Source: Clostridium fermenticellae (GTDB taxonomy: Bacteria; Bacillota; Clostridia; Clostridiales; Clostridiaceae). From it: a stretch of 64,000 nt of DNA. Location of the stretch: assembly GCF_003600355.1 (NCBI RefSeq), contig NZ_CP032416.1:1570183-1634182 (forward strand), written 5' to 3'. A program made the translations under genes and the position numbers. Positions 56,591-64,000 of this stretch are shown in pieces. The notes under the pieces were generated by a model. That model worked only from the letters and a program-made list of their open reading frames with translations. It had not been told where the DNA came from and searched no databases. Within the stretch, counting starts at the first letter, position 1, and every line of letters starts with the position of its first letter.

Positions 56591-57751
56591 TTATATATAA
56601 TTCTTCACCTTGACTACTTTCCCATCCTTGATATATACTCTCGGAATCCTCCTGCTAAACATGCAAAGTACCTCATTTCTTATATTACCTAAAATACTTT
56701 CTATATCTGTGGCATCAAACTTTAAGTTTCCCTGACTTCCCATGAGAATAACATCATCTCCAACTTTTACATCTTCAATATCTGTTACATCAATCATACA
56801 CTGATCCATACATATATTGCCGACAACCGGAGCAAATTTTCCATTTATTATTACCTTTGCTTTTCCGGAAAGCAATCTCGTATATCCATCAGCATACCCT
56901 ATAGGAAGTGTTGCTATTTTGCTTACTCTCTCAGTTTTAAATTTTCTTCCATATCCAACATATTTACCTGCATCAAGAGTTTTCAGATGTACAATGTTAG
57001 CCTTTACTGTCATAACAGGTTTAATTGAAAGTTTACTCTTGTCCACATGATCTGATGGATAATAACCATACAATATTATTCCCGGTCTAACCCCGTCACA
57101 ATACGTTTCTGGCAAATCTATTATCGCTGCACTATTACTAATATTTTTTATTTTAATATTCAATCCTCTTTCTGAGAGCTCATTTAAGAACCACTTATAT
57201 TGATCAAATTGAAGCTTCGAATAGGCTTTGTCCTCTTCATCAGCTGTTGAAAAATGTGAAAAGATACCTTCTATTTGAATATTAGAAAGTTTACTTATAT
57301 TTACTGCTTCCTCTACACTTTCTTTTGTTGGAAGGAAACCTATTCTGCCCATCCCAGTATCAACGGCAAAATGTATCTTTACAGTTTTATTTTTATTTTT
57401 CGCAAATTCATCTAAGTTCTTTGCATAATCATAAGAAAAGACCACTGGTTCCAAATCATAATCAATTATATCGGGGAAAAGTGTATCCGGCGTAACACCT
57501 AAAATATTAATAGGACATTTAAATCCTTCTTTTCTCAATTCTACACCTTCGCTTACAATCGCTACAGAGAGTCTTGTCGCCCCATTTTCTAATAATACCT
57601 TTGAAACTTCTGCTACCCCATGACCATATGCATCAGCCTTAACTATACCAAAAATCTCACTAGTACCTGCCCTTTCCTTTATATTCCTCATATTATAAGC
57701 AAGATTATCAAGATCTACTTCTGCCCAGACAGGCCTGTATTTTTTAAACAT
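56591..57751 (-). CDS. alr: Alanine racemase
   Basis: A 386-residue PLP enzyme making D-alanine for the cell wall. The Schiff-base lysine is Lys38 in GIVKADAYGHG. The catalytic tyrosine region is KYVGYGRKF and the second-half motif VVGNICMDQCMIDVT. Length is normal. A GGAAGGGG site is about nine bases before the ATG. It could also serve alanine catabolism, as it is next to the 2-oxoacid module, but it has its own terminator and no TATATTGTAYAC site close to its start. Confidence 0.95.
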   Translation of the reverse strand: MFKKYRPVWAEVDLDNLAYNMRNIKERAGTSEIFGIVKADAYGHGVAEVSKVLLENGATRLSVAIVSEGVELRKEGFKCPINILGVTPDTLFPDIIDYDLEPVVFSYDYAKNLDEFAKNKNKTVKIHFAVDTGMGRIGFLPTKESVEEAVNISKLSNIQIEGIFSHFSTADEEDKAYSKLQFDQYKWFLNELSERGLNIKIKNISNSAAIIDLPETYCDGVRPGIILYGYYPSDHVDKSKLSIKPVMTVKANIVHLKTLDAGKYVGYGRKFKTERVSKIATLPIGYADGYTRLLSGKAKVIINGKFAPVVGNICMDQCMIDVTDIEDVKVGDDVILMGSQGNLKFDATDIESILGNIRNEVLCMFSRRIPRVYIKDGKVVKVKNYI

Positions 57752-57989
57752 GTCACATTGCCCCTTCCTAATTTATATTTAAAATGTTAATATTATAAAT
57801 CATTGAATATGTAAATACGAATTGTACTAATTATAGCATAAAAATATGACTAAACTCAAAAATCATTTAATCTTTTTTGAGAAATTAAAAAAGATTAATA
57901 CTATTCTTATTTCAAAAAACTAGAATAGTATCCTTAAAATATATTTGACAACATTTAAAATTCATAATATAATACTAAGAAATAGTTTT

Positions 57990-58215
57990 AAGAAGCTTTG
58001 ATAGGAATCAAGTAAGTATACAGTATTTAAAGAGAGTGATATCTGGTGGGAATTCACAATATCTGTATATTGAAAACTCATCCTTGAGCTGTTTGACTGA
58101 ACTTGTAGTAGGTTAAGCCGGTTTAAACACCGTTATTTTATTAAGAATAAATTTGGATGGTACCGCGGTATTGTTTCTCGCTCCAAGAGAATCAAGCCGC
58201 GTTTTTATTTTTATA
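57990..58215 (+). promoter_or_regulatory. T-box leader 1 (leucine specifier)
   Basis: Stem I runs from AAAGAGAGTGATATC; the specifier site is GAAAACTCATCCTTGAGC, with CTC (58077-58079) in the codon position before ATCCTTGAGC, the same layout as in known T-boxes. The T-box motif is GGATGGTACCGCGG (58155-58168). The terminator stem GCGGTATTG...CAAGCCGC with T run ends near 58215. CTC reads leucine. It is followed by a second complete T-box and then by the MFS gene at 58554. Confidence 0.88.
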
Positions 58216-58244
58216 GATAATTTAATAAAAAATTGCAGTCAAAA

Positions 58245-58465
58245 ATTATGATAGAGAATAAGTAAATATAATTATATCTTAAAGAGAGTGGGAATGGTGA
58301 GAGTCCACATTTATATTATATTGAAACTCACTCTTAAATTGCGATCTGAAAACCAGTTTATAGTAAGATTAGCCGGATTAAACCGTTAAACATTCATGAG
58401 TAATAAATTTGGGTGGTACCGCGATAGACCTTTCGCCCCATAGGAGAGGTCTATTTTTTTACTCA
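58245..58465 (+). promoter_or_regulatory. T-box leader 2 (leucine specifier)
   Basis: Stem I begins AAAGAGAGTGGGAATGGTGAG; the specifier region is GAAACTCACTCTTAAAT, with CTC at 58327-58329. The T-box is GGGTGGTACCGCG (58411-58423) and the terminator ATAGACCTTTC...GAGAGGTCTAT followed by seven T. Both T-boxes read CTC, so both monitor uncharged tRNA(Leu). Tandem T-boxes give a steeper response. Confidence 0.88.
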
Positions 58466-58553
58466 TTTTTAGATCATAACTATTAAAATTATATCTGAAA
58501 ATAGCTTAAATAATTTGAATATTAATTTTTACTCATTGAATGGAGGTAATTTT

Positions 58554-59897
58554 ATGTCAGAAGTTAATTGTATTTGTGAAAAGATGGATTATGTTCCAAT
58601 ATCCAAATTGCACTATAAAATTTTATGGCTTATAGGACTTGGAATATTTTTAGATGGTTTTGATGTATATTTAGCAGGTGGTGTTTTAGGTGTTCTACTA
58701 AAAAGCAACTGGTCTACAATAAGCCTAAACGCGACTTTCATATCAGTAACATTTATAGGACTATTAATAGGTTCTCTTCTTACGGGATTTTTAGGTGACC
58801 ATTTTGGACGTAAATTTTCATACCAGCTTAATCTGCTGATATTTGGAGGAGCTTCCTTAATTGCGGCCTTCTCTCCCAATATGATCTTTTTAATTGTTCT
58901 AAGAGGAATAATGGGAATTGGACTTGGTGCCGAAATCGTAACTGGTTACGCTTTACTTGGAGAATTTGTACCGTCAAAGACGAGAGGAAAGTGGGTATCT
59001 ATGCTTTCTCTTATAACCAATGTGTCTACCCCGGCAGCTGCATTTTTAGGATACATTATTATCCCAAGATTCGGTTGGAGATGGATGTTTGTATTCGTAG
59101 GTGTATTTTCCCTTATAGTCTGGATTTTGAGAAGGGACATGCCAGAATCACCAAGATGGTATGAATCAAAAGGTATGCATGAAGATGCAGAAAGAATAAT
59201 AGACGCATTTTACAAACAGGCAGAAATAGAATCATCTACTTCTATAGATAAACCAAATGTGGTCAAAACCAAAAAATCTTCAAATGAAGACACAGGAAGA
59301 TTTTTGGATTTATTCAAAAAAGATATGATTTCAAGGACTATAGTTGGATGTGTTGTATTAATTGCAGTAAATACATTAATATACACATTTGTAAGTTGGG
59401 CTCCAACCTTTTTCTTGAGAAAGGGAATAAATGTATCAAAATCTTTAGGCTATACAACTATAATGATGGTAGGTGCACCCCTTGGAGCTTTGATTGGCGG
59501 TTTTATTGTAGACAAATTTGGACGTAAATGGTGCATTACCTTATTTATGCTCGCAGCTGGAGCACTTGGCTACGCATATGCATCTCAGACTACAATGTGG
59601 ACAATACTTACACTTGGATTCTTTCTTACTGTAATAATATATATACTTCTTACACTTGGACTTGCAATTTATGTACCTGAATTATTTCCTACTAATATAA
59701 GATTTAGAGGATCAGGTTTTTGTAATGCAGTAGGAAGACTTGCCACTATCTTTAGTCCTTATGTGGTAGCCTCAATACTTAAAAACTATGATACTAAAGC
59801 AGTTTTTACAGTACTTGGAATCTTACTTATAATAATTGCATTTATTATTGCAATCTTTGGTATTGAAACAAAACAAAAATCCTTAGATGAAATTTAA
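58554..59897 (+). CDS. MFS transporter under leucine T-box control
   Basis: A 447-residue, 12-helix major facilitator of the metabolite:H+ symporter kind. LGIFLDGFDVYLAGGVLGVL is helix 1 and its DGFD motif is shared with aromatic-acid and sugar-acid symporters; GDHFGRKFSYQ (near residue 83) and DKFGRKWCI are the loop motifs; PESPRWYESKG ends the N half. ATG 58554 follows GGAGG. The substrate is not known from the sequence. The two leucine T-boxes upstream suggest import of leucine, a branched-chain 2-oxoacid or a leucine-containing precursor. Confidence 0.88.
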   Translation: MSEVNCICEKMDYVPISKLHYKILWLIGLGIFLDGFDVYLAGGVLGVLLKSNWSTISLNATFISVTFIGLLIGSLLTGFLGDHFGRKFSYQLNLLIFGGASLIAAFSPNMIFLIVLRGIMGIGLGAEIVTGYALLGEFVPSKTRGKWVSMLSLITNVSTPAAAFLGYIIIPRFGWRWMFVFVGVFSLIVWILRRDMPESPRWYESKGMHEDAERIIDAFYKQAEIESSTSIDKPNVVKTKKSSNEDTGRFLDLFKKDMISRTIVGCVVLIAVNTLIYTFVSWAPTFFLRKGINVSKSLGYTTIMMVGAPLGALIGGFIVDKFGRKWCITLFMLAAGALGYAYASQTTMWTILTLGFFLTVIIYILLTLGLAIYVPELFPTNIRFRGSGFCNAVGRLATIFSPYVVASILKNYDTKAVFTVLGILLIIIAFIIAIFGIETKQKSLDEI

Positions 59898-59936
59898 TAC
59901 GAATTTATATTAGAGTATATCTATTAAGCTTATAAA

Positions 59937-59977
59937 AATAGAGAGGACTTTAGTTAAGCACATCCTCTCTATTCTTT
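59937..59977 (+). terminator. Terminator of the MFS gene
   Basis: AATAGAGAGGA pairs with TCCTCTCTATT, followed by CTTT. Confidence 0.78.
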
Positions 59978-59997
59978 AAGCATAAATTGAATTTTGA

Positions 59998-60096
59998 TAT
60001 ATAGGTTTGTAATTCCAAGTTTAAGTTATACGTAAGCTGACATTTTGGAAATGTCAGCCGAAGTATAACTTAAGCTTTCATTTACAAATCCTATAC
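59998..60096. repeat. Short palindrome with the shared terminal motif
   Basis: About 99 bp. Ends TATAGGTTTGTAA and TTACAAATCCTATA carry the same motif as the large palindrome at 52153-52415 and the single copy at 609-630. Inner arms TTAAGTTATACGTAAGCTGACATTT and AAATGTCAGCCGAAGTATAACTTAA match closely (listed as key blocks AAGTTATAC/GTATAACTT and CTGACATTT/AAATGTCAG). The right end overlaps the stop codon of the chemoreceptor gene. It lies between convergent genes and may also serve as a terminator. Confidence 0.7.
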
Positions 60097-61803
60097 AGTA
60101 AATTTATTAACTATATCAGTAAATTTCTGTGATAATTCTGCTTGACTCTGCGCAGAATTTGCTATATCCTCAATTGCTTTTGTAACCTCACTTACACTTC
60201 CAAGTATCTCTTCAGAACCAGCTGCAGATTGTTCAGCCGTTGATGCTGCATTTTCAATTGCCGAATTGATCTGTGATACCATTTGCCCTATTTCTTTCAT
60301 AGATGAATCTACATGTTCGGCAATCACATTTAAGGAATCAGCATCTTTCTCATATTGAACTCCTGTGTCCATAAAAAGCTGGGAATTTGCCTGAACTTCA
60401 TTTGAAATATAATCTAATACTTCATTACCGCTTTTTGACAGGTTATTAAAAGCATTTTCAACAGCCGATACCATTTTATTTATTTTTCCAACAGCATCAG
60501 ACGATTGCTCGGACAATTTTCTTACCTCATCAGCTACAACTGCAAATCCTTTCCCATGCTCGCCGGCTCTTGCAGCCTCAATAGCCGCATTAAGTGCAAG
60601 TAAATTGGTCTGTTCTGATATCTGCGCAATTGAATCCGCCATAAGTTTGACATCTGAAACAACCTTTCCTTCTTCAATCGCCTTTAAAATGTTTTCCCTC
60701 TTCTCAACATATATATTTTTGCCTTCTTCTAAGCTCTTTGAAGCTTTTTGTTTTACATCGATCGCACGGCTCTTTATCTGTGTTGAAAATTCTGCTGCCT
60801 GCTTTGCCTCGCCAGAAAGTTTAATTACATTTTGGCTCATATTTTGCGAGGAAGCACTTATCTCCTCTGTTGTACTGCTCAAATTCTGAGAACCCTTTGC
60901 TATTTGATCAGTGGATTCATTTACAGATGACATCATTGAAGATATTTCTTCTGTAGTTGCTGATAGTTCTTCACTTGAAGCTCCCATTTCCTCGCTTTCA
61001 TTAATTATCTCCACTATAAGTTTCTTTATGTTATCATTTGCACCGTTCAATTTTTCAGCTATCAAAGATATTTCATCTTTATTTTGAACTTCTATCGTAT
61101 TATTTAATTTTCCTTTGCTGAGTTCATCACTAAACTTAAAAATTTTATTAATTTCCTTCAATAAGGAATTTGTAATTCTTTCTCCAATTAATACCGCCAT
61201 AACAAATCCTATTATAGCAATTATTATTATAATTAAAAGTGAAATTCTGTACATATTACGATTTAAATTGTTATCACTTTCGGCTTTTTTAGTATTAATT
61301 TCTACTAAATTTTCACAAGTCGTAGTTATTTTATTCCTATATGAAGCCGCTTTTTGGTTTAAAACCATAGCTTCATCATATTTTCCCGATTCCATTAAAT
61401 TTAATATCTGATTACAAATATTCCTCCAATCAGTTAATTCACCATCAAATCTTTGGAGCAAGACCTTTTCATCCGCAGTTAAATTTGTTTCCTTATATTC
61501 CTTTAAAATTTTATCATTTTCAGCTCTAAGATTATCAGTTACTTCTTTAGTTGCTTGAGTCTTGCTTTTATCCCTGCTTTCTACCAGGTTTATAATCTCA
61601 AGTCTAAGATGCATTGAATTCGCATCAAATTTATCCAAATTTTTTATTGTTTTTAAATCGTCCTGATATAAATCATTAGACTTATGATTTATACTTCTCA
61701 TACCCAATGCACCAACTATACTTGTTAATACTATAAGTAAAATCATTACCGAAAAACCCAATGTTAATTTTTGCCTAATTTTTAGATTATTGAATACATT
61801 CAT
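60091..61803 (-). CDS. Methyl-accepting chemotaxis protein
   Basis: A 570-residue transmembrane receptor. A first helix (residues about 12-32, [22 protein letters not shown]), a four-helix-bundle sensor of the 4HB_MCP kind (about 35-185), a second helix ([20 protein letters not shown]), a HAMP domain and a long coiled-coil signalling domain with the hairpin tip [20 protein letters not shown] followed by [21 protein letters not shown] 61801-61803 is chosen because GGGGGGAAATGAT precedes it; the upstream ORF extension has no site. The ligand is unknown. No che genes are adjacent. Confidence 0.92.
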   Translation of the reverse strand: MNVFNNLKIRQKLTLGFSVMILLIVLTSIVGALGMRSINHKSNDLYQDDLKTIKNLDKFDANSMHLRLEIINLVESRDKSKTQATKEVTDNLRAENDKILKEYKETNLTADEKVLLQRFDGELTDWRNICNQILNLMESGKYDEAMVLNQKAASYRNKITTTCENLVEINTKKAESDNNLNRNMYRISLLIIIIIAIIGFVMAVLIGERITNSLLKEINKIFKFSDELSKGKLNNTIEVQNKDEISLIAEKLNGANDNIKKLIVEIINESEEMGASSEELSATTEEISSMMSSVNESTDQIAKGSQNLSSTTEEISASSQNMSQNVIKLSGEAKQAAEFSTQIKSRAIDVKQKASKSLEEGKNIYVEKRENILKAIEEGKVVSDVKLMADSIAQISEQTNLLALNAAIEAARAGEHGKGFAVVADEVRKLSEQSSDAVGKINKMVSAVENAFNNLSKSGNEVLDYISNEVQANSQLFMDTGVQYEKDADSLNVIAEHVDSSMKEIGQMVSQINSAIENAASTAEQSAAGSEEILGSVSEVTKAIEDIANSAQSQAELSQKFTDIVNKFTV

Positions 61804-62006
61804 ATCATTTCCCCCCATGCTTGTTAAATTGTAATGTAATTTAATCAATAATATAATCATATTAAATAATTATATTAATCAATAATTATTTTCCATTAGT
61901 AATATAATACTACCAAATAAGTTATAAATCAACAAATTTTTCAGTTTATAAAGAATACCTCCAACAAAAAATTGTCAGAGGCAATATATTTTAAAATATC
62001 TAAATT

Positions 62007-63848
62007 TTAATTAATCTTTTCAACATGATTTTGCATACCGTATCCCGGAGCATAAATATCCATACCTGTAACTTCATTTTGTGAATTTTTATCAAATGTA
62101 ATATCACCGTCTAAAATCCTTAAAAAGAACTTATCAGATCCTTCTGCATAAAGTTCATATTTAATACTATCAGCATCTGAAGAATAATATAAATGTCCAC
62201 CTTCATTTGTAATTAATATATTCCCCGAATTTTCAATTCCATATTTTCCGGCATATTTACTCAAGGCACTGCTGTCAATATTTATAACCTTTCTAGCCTT
62301 AGGCATATCATATCTATTTCCAAGTACTATATTAGAGAGATTATATGTAAGAGGATTTATACTATAATATCCATTGTTGGTAAGTATAATTATAGTTATT
62401 CCCTTATCCGTATAAAAAGCTATATCACTCGTATACCCTAATACATTACCGCCATGAAAAATTTGATGCCCATTGTTTCCATCAGCTACCATCCAGCCAT
62501 ATCCATAATATATACCACTATCTTTCGCCATCTCAACATATTTTGAAAATATCTTATTCATTGTTTCTTTACTTGCAAGTTTATCCGTACTAAGTGCAGC
62601 ACTCCATCTATACAAGTCTTCCGTTGTGGAATATAAATTTCCTGCTCCATGAACTCCATCCACTACAATTTCATCACTTACCGGTATTACATCCAAATAT
62701 CCCTGGTAGCCATTTGAATTATACATTTTTTGTTTTCCCATATACGCTATACCGGTATTATTCATGTTAAAAGGTTTAAATATATTTTTCTCGAGATAGT
62801 TTTCATAGCTCATTCCACTTACTCTTTCAACTATATACCCAAGCAATAAATATCCCGAATTTGAGTATTCAAATTGAGTTCCAGGTTTAAAATCAAGCGG
62901 CTGATTTTTAAAGAAATTTATTGCAATATTTATATTCTGTAAATCTTCAGGCTTCATTTCTAAAAAACCGGGTATTTCATTTAAACTTTTAATACCAGAC
63001 GTATGTGTAAGTAAATTATATATTGTTATTTCATCGCCATGTGGAAAATCCGGCAAATATTTTGAAAGCTTATCCTGTTCACTTAAAAGTCCCTTTTCTT
63101 CAAGCTGCATTATTGCCATTGCAGTAAACTGTTTTGTCATTGATCCTATTAAAAATCTAGTCTGAGGTGTATTTTTAATATTTTGTCCAAAGTCGGCCAT
63201 GTTATAGCCTTTATTTAAAAGTATGTCACCATCCTTAGCAATCAAAACACTACCGTGAAAATTATCTGATTTCTGAAGTGCCGTTAAATAGTCATCTAAT
63301 TTTGTAGCAATTATTTTATCTTTTGTATAAAACAATTGCTTATTTAAACCTTCTTCAGTATTCCTTTCCATATCATATATGCTGACAGTATTATTGTCAC
63401 TATCAAAATCAACTAATTCATTAAGAATTAAACTTATAAATTCAAGTGGTGCAAATACTTGTCCATTGTCTAATATTGGTGCAGTAGAAAGTTTCACAAG
63501 CTTGCCATTTACAATTATGTTTTTATCCATATTATTAAAATTAATACTTAGACTGGAAGTCTTTATAATAATATTCTTTCCTTTAATCCGAATTGCAGCA
63601 TCATTATCTATTTGTTTTAAAATTGGAGCAAGTGGTATAAAAACTTTTGAATCAGAATCAAGATATGGTTTATGATCTAATTTAAGAATGTTTCCATTTA
63701 CCTTTACCACAATTTCACTTGTATCTTGCTTAACCGTGCTTATAGCTGTTCCTGTCGTTGAAGCACTGACACTAGCAGGTAATGTAAATGTAGATGATGT
63801 TACAAGTACAAGTATTACAAGAAGATCTGCTATACGTTTTCTAATCAT
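62007..63848 (-). CDS. Secreted serine hydrolase: copper-amine-oxidase-like domain plus class C beta-lactamase-type domain
   Basis: A 613-residue exported protein. Residues 1-29 are a signal peptide (RKRIADLLVILVLVTSSTF, then ASVSA). About 45-160 is a copper amine oxidase N-terminal-like domain (EIVVKVNGNILKLDHKPYLD and VFAPLEFISLIL), a presumed cell-wall-binding module common in Clostridia and Bacilli. About 185-520 is the serine hydrolase domain: Ser-x-x-Lys in GSMTKQFTAMA, the Tyr in FEYSNSGYLLLGY, and HGG in IFHGGNVLGY. This is the AmpC/PBP4*/esterase fold; activity may be D,D-peptidase, esterase or aminopeptidase. The C-terminal about 90 residues look like a small beta-barrel. The 150 bases upstream to the window end show no other gene. 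Confidence 0.9.
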   Translation of the reverse strand: MIRKRIADLLVILVLVTSSTFTLPASVSASTTGTAISTVKQDTSEIVVKVNGNILKLDHKPYLDSDSKVFIPLAPILKQIDNDAAIRIKGKNIIIKTSSLSINFNNMDKNIIVNGKLVKLSTAPILDNGQVFAPLEFISLILNELVDFDSDNNTVSIYDMERNTEEGLNKQLFYTKDKIIATKLDDYLTALQKSDNFHGSVLIAKDGDILLNKGYNMADFGQNIKNTPQTRFLIGSMTKQFTAMAIMQLEEKGLLSEQDKLSKYLPDFPHGDEITIYNLLTHTSGIKSLNEIPGFLEMKPEDLQNINIAINFFKNQPLDFKPGTQFEYSNSGYLLLGYIVERVSGMSYENYLEKNIFKPFNMNNTGIAYMGKQKMYNSNGYQGYLDVIPVSDEIVVDGVHGAGNLYSTTEDLYRWSAALSTDKLASKETMNKIFSKYVEMAKDSGIYYGYGWMVADGNNGHQIFHGGNVLGYTSDIAFYTDKGITIIILTNNGYYSINPLTYNLSNIVLGNRYDMPKARKVINIDSSALSKYAGKYGIENSGNILITNEGGHLYYSSDADSIKYELYAEGSDKFFLRILDGDITFDKNSQNEVTGMDIYAPGYGMQNHVEKIN

Positions 63849-64000
63849 TACACATAACCCCTCTCAAATTTTAAAATCAAGGGATATAATATTATACATA
63901 CTTATTAAATTCATAACATCCCCTATCACTAGATAATACTGATATTACCATCTAATAGCATATATGTCAATGCATGTAGAATTTATAACTTAAGCTTGGA

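Noticed and set aside
1-64000. CRISPR arrays, tRNA and rRNA genes
   Set aside because: No regularly spaced direct repeats and no tRNA or rRNA signature sequences were seen on either strand. GG(A/G)TGGTACCGCG strings belong to T-box leaders.

Overview
The window is low-G+C, densely coded DNA with strong GGAGG-type ribosome binding sites, T-box and PyrR leaders, ferredoxin-dependent enzymes and no respiratory genes. Together with D-proline reductase and an electron-confurcating lactate dehydrogenase this points to a strictly anaerobic, amino-acid- and lactate-fermenting Clostridium or close relative. I saw no rRNA, tRNA, phage, insertion sequence or CRISPR array.

Layout. 1-734: start of a lysine permease gene read leftward, behind a lysine riboswitch. 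735-5.8 kb: an acetyltransferase, then carAB behind a PyrR-type attenuator. 5.8-15.5 kb: the D-proline reductase (prd) locus read leftward from a textbook sigma-54 promoter: prdC, prdA, a small repeat protein, prdB, a fused prdE-prdD gene, proline racemase prdF and a TauE-like transporter, with the activator prdR upstream. 15.7-20.1 kb: two tandem YhgE/Pip-family membrane proteins. 20.1-23.6 kb: a large palindromic element, an ArsR regulator and a four-domain sulfur-transfer flavoprotein. 23.7-29.6 kb: esterase-like hydrolase, glnS, gap and gltX. 29.6-37.1 kb: lactate utilisation (lactate dehydrogenase, its two Etf subunits, lactate racemase, permease, GntR regulator). 37.1-45.6 kb: nuclease-like and HAD proteins, feoA-feoB with a small Cys-rich partner behind a Fur box, a CBS protein, argS behind an arginine T-box, a thioredoxin-domain protein. 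46.5-57.8 kb: a 2-oxoacid oxidation module (GntR regulator, ADP-forming acyl-CoA synthetase, four-subunit 2-oxoacid:ferredoxin oxidoreductase, two transporters, aminotransferase, alanine racemase). 57.9-64 kb: two tandem leucine-type T-boxes before an MFS transporter, a chemoreceptor and a secreted serine hydrolase.

How it fits together. The aminotransferase, 2-oxoacid:ferredoxin oxidoreductase and ADP-forming acyl-CoA synthetase form an oxidative Stickland branch that yields reduced ferredoxin and ATP. Proline racemase, PrdC and proline reductase form the reductive branch that re-oxidises carriers. Lactate is a further electron donor.

Most interesting points: (i) PrdB and PrdC have cysteine where selenocysteine is expected (PrdB) or possible (PrdC); (ii) the fused PrdE-PrdD protein looks like PrdA circularly permuted exactly at PrdA's self-cleavage site; (iii) a degenerate copy of the prdC 3' end lies between prdC and prdA; (iv) two roughly 260-310 bp imperfect palindromes share the same apical loop and look like an undescribed repeat or structured-RNA family, and a separate terminal motif recurs at other loci; (v) a TATATTGTAYAC motif, candidate GntR operator, recurs before three transcription units of the 2-oxoacid module; (vi) tandem leucine T-boxes control a transporter.
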